From Desulfobacteraceae bacterium (GTDB lineage Bacteria; Desulfobacterota; Desulfobacteria; Desulfobacterales; UBA11574), in the NCBI GenBank assembly GCA_029857875.1, contig JAOUGB010000163.1:1-6065 (forward strand): 6,065 nt of DNA, given 5' to 3'. Under the pieces are notes generated by a model. It saw only the letters and a program-made list of their open reading frames with translations, made no database searches and was not told where the DNA came from. Shown one piece after another: positions 5,510-6,065 of the stretch (its first letter is position 1; each line of letters begins with the position of its first letter). The position numbers were made by a program, and so were the translations under genes.

Positions 5510-5636
5510 GATTTTACCTTAAAAAATTTTACTATCCTACGACGCTTTATTGACGTAGCCGAAAATAAACGGTGCGAAATTTGAGTAATAATCCTAAATC
5601 AAAAATTTTTATAGGTTTATTTATAAAAAATCAAGC

Positions 5637-6065
5637 TCAAGTTTCAAATTTTAATGACATAAAAAACTCTCTGTTTCCTTTTGGTCCCAATATAGGAGAG
5701 GGGATAACCCATTCGATGAAAAGATGCTTTTTTACAAAAAAATCAGAAAGATTTTCGATAACTTCGGCATGAAGATCCGGGTCACGTACCACTCCACCTT
5801 TACCGATATTCCTTTTCCCCACCTCAAATTGGGGTTTAACCAACGCCAGAATTCCGGCACTTTTTTTCATAAATTTTAATATCTCGGGAACAACCAATTT
5901 AAGGGAAATAAAGGAAACATCTATGGTAACAAGATCTACGAGTTGCGGAAGGGTTTCAGGCTTCATATGCCGTATGTTCATTCGTTCTATAACAACAACT
6001 CGAGGATTCTGCCTCAATTTCCAAGCCAGCTGTCCATAACCAACATCTACAGCATAAACACGGCC
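5637..6065 (-). CDS. tlyA: TlyA-family rRNA methyltransferase / hemolysin A homologue, N-terminus cut by window edge
   Basis: The window holds the C-terminal 142 residues. TlyA is an S4-domain plus Rossmann-fold enzyme that methylates 2'-O of cytidines in 16S and/or 23S rRNA using S-adenosylmethionine; full-length proteins are about 240-270 residues. The S4 domain and the first SAM loop lie off the right edge. Visible here are the strand after the SAM loop, VYAVDVGYGQLAWKLR, then ERMNIR, the DVSFISLKLV strand (conserved in the family), LVKPQFEVGK, GGVVRD, and the ending SPILGPKGNREFF. It ends at a TGA at 5637-5639. A 211-base AT-rich gap separates it from the EF-G-like gene on the same strand, with no strong terminator but a candidate promoter, so coupling is doubtful. 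The family call is firm; the exact rRNA target is not. Confidence 0.9.
   Translation of the reverse strand, partial: GRVYAVDVGYGQLAWKLRQNPRVVVIERMNIRHMKPETLPQLVDLVTIDVSFISLKLVVPEILKFMKKSAGILALVKPQFEVGKRNIGKGGVVRDPDLHAEVIENLSDFFVKKHLFIEWVIPSPILGPKGNREFFMSLKFET

Overview
The window most resembles chromosome of a mesophilic member of the Desulfobacterota (a Desulfobacterales-like sulfate reducer). This placement is inference from remembered protein resemblance: the EF-G-like switch II sequence, the KPCPGT...CTMDCSYC radical SAM protein, and the thermonuclease with a C-terminal Cys/His tail. Intergenic DNA is AT-rich and holds many small palindromes. There is no CRISPR array, no tRNA or rRNA gene, and no intact transposase.

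Layout, left to right. Positions 1-507 (minus) hold the N-terminal 169 residues of a metallophosphoesterase that runs off the left edge. A small two-helix membrane protein (599-838, minus) lies just upstream of it on the same strand. An AT-rich spacer (839-1185) separates this pair from a divergent gene for a spore-photoproduct-lyase-family radical SAM protein (1186-2289, plus). Next come about 200 bases of nested inverted and direct repeats (2283-2481), then a secreted or membrane-anchored thermonuclease (2503-3144, plus). The nuclease converges on a gene for a divergent EF-G-like translational GTPase (3353-5425, minus). The gap between them holds a large mirror-symmetric repeat built from CTAAAGTG units (3217-3347). 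Upstream of the GTPase gene, after a 211-base leader with a candidate promoter, is the C-terminal part of a TlyA-type rRNA methyltransferase (5637-6065, minus), which runs off the right edge.

The genes do not form one obvious pathway. TlyA and the EF-G-like protein both act on the ribosome and share a strand, but the long leader suggests separate transcription. The photolyase-like enzyme and the nuclease are both nucleic-acid related and share a strand, but the repeat-rich spacer separates them.

The points most worth a second look are these: the photolyase-like protein appears to lack both the H-atom-donor cysteine and the partner tyrosine of true spore photoproduct lyase; the 2294-2461 segment looks like a small non-autonomous insertion element; and the CTAAAGTG element between the convergent genes is unusually ordered. 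No complete new multi-gene system is visible.
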